Assembly (NCBI GenBank): GCA_963708645.1 | Contig: CAVPTA010000007.1 | Location: 186,001 to 250,000 of the forward strand | Source of the DNA: RYN-133 sp963708645 | GTDB lineage: Bacteria; Actinomycetota; Actinomycetes; Mycobacteriales; Jatrophihabitantaceae | Reading direction: 5' to 3' | DNA: 64,000 bases | Shown: positions 63,218 through 64,000 of the stretch, in pieces | Position numbering within the stretch: the stretch's first letter is position 1 | How the letters are laid out: each line of letters begins with the position of its first letter | Position numbers and translations under genes: made by a program | Notes under the pieces: generated by a model | What the model saw: the letters and a program-made list of their open reading frames with translations, nothing else | What the model was told of the DNA's origin: nothing | The model's database searches: none

Positions 63218-64000
63218 TCAGGCCACCGTCCTCGCCTTGTTGACGATCTCCGCCTCGACACTGACCAGCGCAGGCAGGGTGATCGTGAACTGTGAACCGA
63301 CGCCGGGCTCGGATTCGACGTCGACCTCGCCGCCGTGCCGTTCGACGATGCTCTTCACGATTGCCAGACCGAGACCGTTCCCGCTGATCGAGTTGGCGCG
63401 CGCGGTGGAGGCCCGGAAGAACCGGGTGAACAGGTTCGGCAGTTCCTCTGCCGGGATCCCGATGCCGGAGTCGGTGATCGTCATCCGCACCGCGCCGCCG
63501 ACCAGCGCGACATCGACGTCGACGTGCCCACCCGCGGGCGTGTACTTCGAGGCATTGCTGAGCAGGTTGACGAGCACGCGATCGATCTGGTCGAAGTCAC
63601 CCCGCACGACGGCCCGCTCGATCGGCAGGTTGACGCGCAGCTCTTGGTCACGGTCGACGAACTCGGGACGCACGGTGTCGACCGCCGCCGACACGGCCGA
63701 GGCGATGTCGACGTCGTCCGATCCCGCCGGAACGGTTTCGTCGACCGAGTCCAGTCGCACCAGCACGAGCAGGTTGTCGACGAGATCGGCCAGTCGCTCT
63801 GTGTTGCGCAGGGCGACATCGAGCATGCCGAGCTGACCGTCGGTGAGTGCTTCGTCGGCCAGTAGTTCGAGGTAGCCGTGGATGCTGGTCAGCGGCGTGC
63901 GCAGCTCGTGCGAGATCGTGCCGACCAGGTCGGTGCGGATCCGGTCGAGCTCGCGTAGGCGGGCAGTGGCGGCCCGCTGCTGCTCGAGCGCATCGAGCAA
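63218..64000 (-). CDS. Sensor histidine kinase, C-terminal part (cut by window edge)
   Basis: The last 260 residues of a two-component sensor kinase. The HisKA phospho-acceptor is in ISHELRTPLTSIHGYLELL; the ATPase domain has N-box NLLSNASKYTP, G1 DSGIGIP, F-box FTRFFRA and G2 GNGLGLAIV. Sensor and membrane domains lie beyond the right edge, so the signal cannot be inferred. No response regulator is within the visible part. Confidence 0.92.
   Translation of the reverse strand: MLDALEQQRAATARLRELDRIRTDLVGTISHELRTPLTSIHGYLELLADEALTDGQLGMLDVALRNTERLADLVDNLLVLVRLDSVDETVPAGSDDVDIASAVSAAVDTVRPEFVDRDQELRVNLPIERAVVRGDFDQIDRVLVNLLSNASKYTPAGGHVDVDVALVGGAVRMTITDSGIGIPAEELPNLFTRFFRASTARANSISGNGLGLAIVKSIVERHGGEVDVESEPGVGSQFTITLPALVSVEAEIVNKARTVA

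Overview
The window is a high-GC actinobacterial chromosome segment. The evidence is clpP1/clpP2 paralogues with clpX and tig, a MshC-like ligase, F420-dependent enzymes, an AfsR/SARP-type regulator, a DUF222/HNH '13E12' gene, and many leaderless promoters. The stretch from ychF to fumC (48.0-61.5 kb) keeps the gene neighbourhood I know from Mycobacterium tuberculosis Rv1098c-Rv1112 (fum, glpX, xseB, xseA, Rv1109c, ispH, DUF6542, ychF), interrupted by an ABC exporter, nei, rmuC and an EamA transporter. The genus cannot be settled from sequence alone; a non-mycobacterial actinomycete is most likely.

Layout. 0-4.6 kb: remnant GNAT gene, M3 peptidase, MFS exporter and a Gfo/Idh/MocA oxidoreductase. 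4.6-8.7 kb: tig, clpP1-clpP2 and clpX, with a ClgR-type box in front of clpP1. 8.9-11.8 kb: a multicopper oxidase behind an IdeR/DtxR-type iron box, then an NfeD-flotillin pair and tRNA-Pro. 11.9-19.5 kb: penicillin-acylase-type Ntn hydrolase, cinA, a membrane protein and an ABC exporter. 19.5-27.6 kb: small oxidoreductases, VOC proteins, a broken DUF222/HNH gene, a hemerythrin protein, a squalene-cyclase-like protein, an MFS exporter and small membrane or Cys-rich proteins. 27.6-31.7 kb: tRNA-Gly, a beta-lactamase-like/amidase fusion, a MshC-like ligase, rdgB and rph. 31.7-39.3 kb: a heavily frameshifted membrane hydrolase, a DrrAB-type exporter behind a SARP-like operator array, and the SARP-family regulator itself. 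39.3-48 kb: yjbQ, an alpha/beta hydrolase, a cyclic-nucleotide-binding protein, a Ddn-like protein, a broken GH31 glucosidase, an iron-dependent alcohol dehydrogenase, a GlsB-like protein, a response regulator and a broken saccharopine-dehydrogenase-like gene. 48-64 kb: the conserved ychF-fumC block, then a PNPOx-like protein, bioY, a SnoaL-like protein and a sensor kinase cut by the window edge.

Two themes run through the window. First, about 20 genes have a TANNNT-type -10 box (or weaker NANNNT) placed 6-8 nt before the start codon, so leaderless transcription is common and helps choose starts. Second, at least 20 single-base indels break otherwise well-conserved genes. They cluster (33.3-34.1, 42.1-43.5, 21.0-21.4 and 39.1-39.75 kb) and several sit in homopolymers. 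Either the assembly was not fully polished or dispensable genes are decaying; the convergent yjbQ/hydrolase pair, where each gene misses its shared stop by one frame, favours sequencing error.

The observations most worth following are the SARP-type direct-repeat array with correct spacing to a leaderless -10 in front of the exporter (with a SARP encoded next door), a second 11-bp triple repeat before the GH31 gene, the SxxK-hydrolase/Amidase_3 fusion, the nested palindrome holding both stop codons at the xseB/EamA junction, and a YbjQ protein with a Gln/Tyr/Gly prion-like tail.
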